A DNA stretch of 64,000 nt from Deltaproteobacteria bacterium (GTDB lineage: Bacteria > Desulfobacterota > Desulfobulbia > Desulfobulbales > Desulfocapsaceae). The stretch covers positions 88,702 through 152,701 of the forward strand of contig JAPLJF010000033.1 in NCBI GenBank assembly GCA_026388715.1, in the 5' to 3' direction. The notes under the pieces were generated by a model that saw only the letters and a program-made list of their open reading frames with translations, ran no database searches and was not told where the DNA came from. A program made the translations under genes and the position numbers. Below, piece after piece: positions 62,556-64,000 of this stretch; within the stretch, counting starts at the first letter, position 1; each line of letters begins with the position of its first letter.

Positions 62556-63146
62556 GTGCCGATCCTCCCCGCAAGGCAGGGCATCGCTGAATTGCCACCA
62601 GACTCGTTTTTCCGGCTGTTTGTAAAATTGAATCAACTGGATCAGGTCGCGCATTTTCTCTTTCTGCCAGGCATGTTGTTCAATGATGCCAAGCAATGGT
62701 GGAGATCAAAAAGCATGCGGCCGCATCCCCATGAAGGTATTGATCTGTATCTCATGCAGGATGTTGAGACGGGAGTAAAGAATGTCCTGCCGCAGATGCT
62801 GATCCCGGCGATACTGTCAGGACAGCTGGTTCATTTTCATCGTGATTTTTTGGGAGAAACCCTCTATATTCGACATCCGGAGATCCGGCAGGGAAACGCT
62901 GTTCTTCACACGATTTATGGCCACGTCCAATCCAGTGCTGATCTGAGTTGTCCCGCCGTCATCAACAAGGGGCAAATAGTGGGAAGAATAAGCCCTCCTC
63001 CCGGCACAACTCCTGTCCCTGCCCATCTGCATATCAGTTGTGCCTGGATCCAGGAAGATCAGCAAGTGGAAGGGCTCAACTGGAAAAACATGACGGGAAA
63101 TGCCAATGTTTATTTTATTGACCCCATCCCCTTCCTCATGCAATAA
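62556..63146 (+). CDS. M23-like peptidase-fold protein
   Basis: 196 aa with a GTG start two bases after sdhB. RPHPHEGIDLYLM supplies the His/Asp ligands and PAHLHISCAWIQ the last His of an M23 (LytM) fold; IYGHVQSSADL and GQIVGRISPPP fit its strands. No signal peptide is seen, which is odd for a wall enzyme, so it may be inactive or act inside. Its place directly after sdhB is unusual. Confidence 0.65.
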   Translation: MPILPARQGIAELPPDSFFRLFVKLNQLDQVAHFLFLPGMLFNDAKQWWRSKSMRPHPHEGIDLYLMQDVETGVKNVLPQMLIPAILSGQLVHFHRDFLGETLYIRHPEIRQGNAVLHTIYGHVQSSADLSCPAVINKGQIVGRISPPPGTTPVPAHLHISCAWIQEDQQVEGLNWKNMTGNANVYFIDPIPFLMQ

Positions 63147-63188
63147 GCCGTTGGCATACAATAACTGTTTCAGTTGTACGGCAAGAAC

Positions 63189-63222
63189 GTTAGAAGGATC
63201 CGTAATGAAATGGTTAGGGCTC
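63189..63222. repeat. Dispersed palindromic repeat, partial copy R7
   Basis: Left-end type sequence AGAAGGATCCGTAATGAAATGG (63191-63212) with the right half weak or lost. Lies between the M23-like gene and the DUF188 gene. Confidence 0.5.
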
Positions 63223-63265
63223 TAATAGTCACAACCATCAACTTCTCTTGTCAGAAAACTTATAA

Positions 63266-63724
63266 ATGCATATTCTGGTGGACGCCGATTCCTGTCATGG
63301 AATCATCAAGGATATCCTGTACCGGGCCGCGGAAAGGACCCGAACCCTGATGACCCTGGTGGCGGATCGTCCGCTGATGATTCCGGAATCCTCGTATATC
63401 AAAAGGATCCAGGTCAGATCAGGGCTCAATGCCGCGGATGCCCGGATCATTGCCCTGGCGCAGCCTGGTGATCTGATTATCACCGATGATATCCCCCTGG
63501 CCTCGGCGGTGGTCGGCAAGGGCTGCCTGGTGCTCAATCAGCGGGGTGAGATGTTGCAGGAAGAAAATATCGCCGAACGGCTCTCTGCCCGGAATTTCAT
63601 GACCGAACTGCGGGATTCTGGCATCAACACAGGCGGCCCGGCTCAACTGACCCAAAAAAATCGGCAATCATTTGCCAACCAACTGGACCGGCTCCTGGCT
63701 CAGAAGGCCGTCGTTCAAAAATAA
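63266..63724 (+). CDS. DUF188/UPF0178 (YaiI/YqxD) family protein
   Basis: 152 aa. HILVDADSCHGIIKDILYRA at the start, and GDLIITDDIPLASAVVGKG in the middle, with the conserved Asp pair of a PIN-like fold, are the YaiI signature. Possible nuclease; role unknown. RNLMTELRDSG-like end (RNFMTELRDSGINTGGP) is typical. Confidence 0.9.
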   Translation: MHILVDADSCHGIIKDILYRAAERTRTLMTLVADRPLMIPESSYIKRIQVRSGLNAADARIIALAQPGDLIITDDIPLASAVVGKGCLVLNQRGEMLQEENIAERLSARNFMTELRDSGINTGGPAQLTQKNRQSFANQLDRLLAQKAVVQK

Positions 63725-63746
63725 TGAGTTCATTGTTATGTCATGA

Positions 63747-63785
63747 ACGGCATAAAGGGCCATAAAGAAATATGGCTCTGCCCTA
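63747..63785. repeat. Dispersed palindromic repeat, copy R8 (possible IS end)
   Basis: ACGGCATAAAGGGCCATAAAGAAATATGG, the left-end form of the repeat, located 66 bases before the transposase start at 63851. This is where the terminal inverted repeat of the insertion sequence would be expected. Confidence 0.55.
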
Positions 63786-63850
63786 TTTTCAGTTGAGTGA
63801 TTATCTTCTTAACAAGACCAAGAAACCAAGCAAATAAAGGAGGTTTCGTT

Positions 63851-64000
63851 ATGAAGATACCAGAACTCTCTCTTATAGAATGGCAACGTCGATTTGGTAC
63901 CGAAGAATCTTGTGCCGAGGCTTTAACCCGAGTGAGATGGCCAGATGGATTCATATGTCCAGTCTGTGCGGGAAAAGCTTACAGCTACATAACTTCTCGC
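63851..64000 (+). mobile_element. IS1595-family transposase, 5' part only
   Basis: 50 codons to the window edge, with AAAGGAGG as ribosome site. LIEWQRRFGTEESCAEALT, VRWPDGFICPVCAG and KAYSYITSR are the N-terminal zinc-ribbon domain of IS1595/ISXO2-type transposases. The catalytic DDE part and right end are outside the window. Confidence 0.85.

Overview
The window reads as a chromosomal segment of a Gram-negative, anaerobic, sulfur-cycling Desulfobacterota, most like a Desulfobulbales (Desulfocapsa/Desulfotalea-type) genome. The reasons are: lipid A genes (lpxB, lpxK, lpxC) and a Tol system mark an outer membrane; a PsrA/PhsA-type molybdoenzyme with its four-cluster ferredoxin and TorD chaperone marks anaerobic sulfur-compound respiration; rubrerythrin with a thioredoxin-reductase-like flavoprotein is typical of strict anaerobes; and the mix of LIV transporter, AF1514 protein and FabF/ACP/CrtI cluster is familiar from this group. 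No rRNA, prophage or CRISPR array is seen. One tRNA (His) is present.

Layout. 1-9.3 kb (minus strand): start of a FecR-like secreted protein, lpxB with a Gfo/Idh/MocA oxidoreductase, a branched-chain amino acid ABC transporter (livF-G-M-H and livK) interrupted by a secreted beta-helix protein. 9.5-12.9 kb: lpxK and lpxC, then a nucleotide-sugar epimerase and a class II aldolase. 14.3-18.1 kb: tatC (split by a homopolymer frameshift), an L,D-transpeptidase with its MepK-type partner, and a GIY-YIG protein. 18.1-23.8 kb: a PilR/PilS-like two-component pair, surE, rubrerythrin, TrxB-like protein. 24.1-29.9 kb: a six-gene fatty-acid/desaturase cluster (KS, ACP, two CrtI-like enzymes, FabG, FabZ) followed by a small zinc-ribbon gene broken by an in-frame TGA. 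30.3-35.9 kb: tolQ-tolR-tolA-tolB-cpoB without pal, then tlyA. 36-43.4 kb: a PDT-ACT-PDH fusion, a zinc-ribbon protein, tRNA-His, the torD-psrA-psrB operon and an AF1514 protein. 44.2-52.3 kb: ettA, a YrdC protein, a purD-purE fusion, a TetR regulator, DUF445 and a phosphatase. 52.5-57.7 kb: a PTS IIA-like protein lacking its histidine, mgtA with a candidate leader peptide, and a polyferredoxin. 57.7-59.1 kb is a decayed stretch with an hsdR remnant and a repeat-rich lipoprotein. 59.1-64 kb: sdhC-A-B (diheme quinol:fumarate reductase type) with an M23-like protein, a DUF188 protein, and the first 50 codons of an IS1595-type transposase.

Most notable points: (1) a 41-codon open frame with a good ribosome site directly upstream of mgtA carries a Glu/Asp/Pro run, so it is a candidate Mg2+-sensing leader; (2) the KS-ACP-CrtI-CrtI-FabG-FabZ cluster looks like a dedicated unusual-lipid pathway; (3) at least eight copies of an orientation-specific palindromic repeat family lie between genes, one of them just upstream of the IS1595 transposase, suggesting MITEs; (4) tatC is interrupted in a run of nine A/T although the window encodes Tat-type substrates. 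Starts were chosen by ribosome sites and family N-termini. All functional calls are from recognition of motifs, not from searches.
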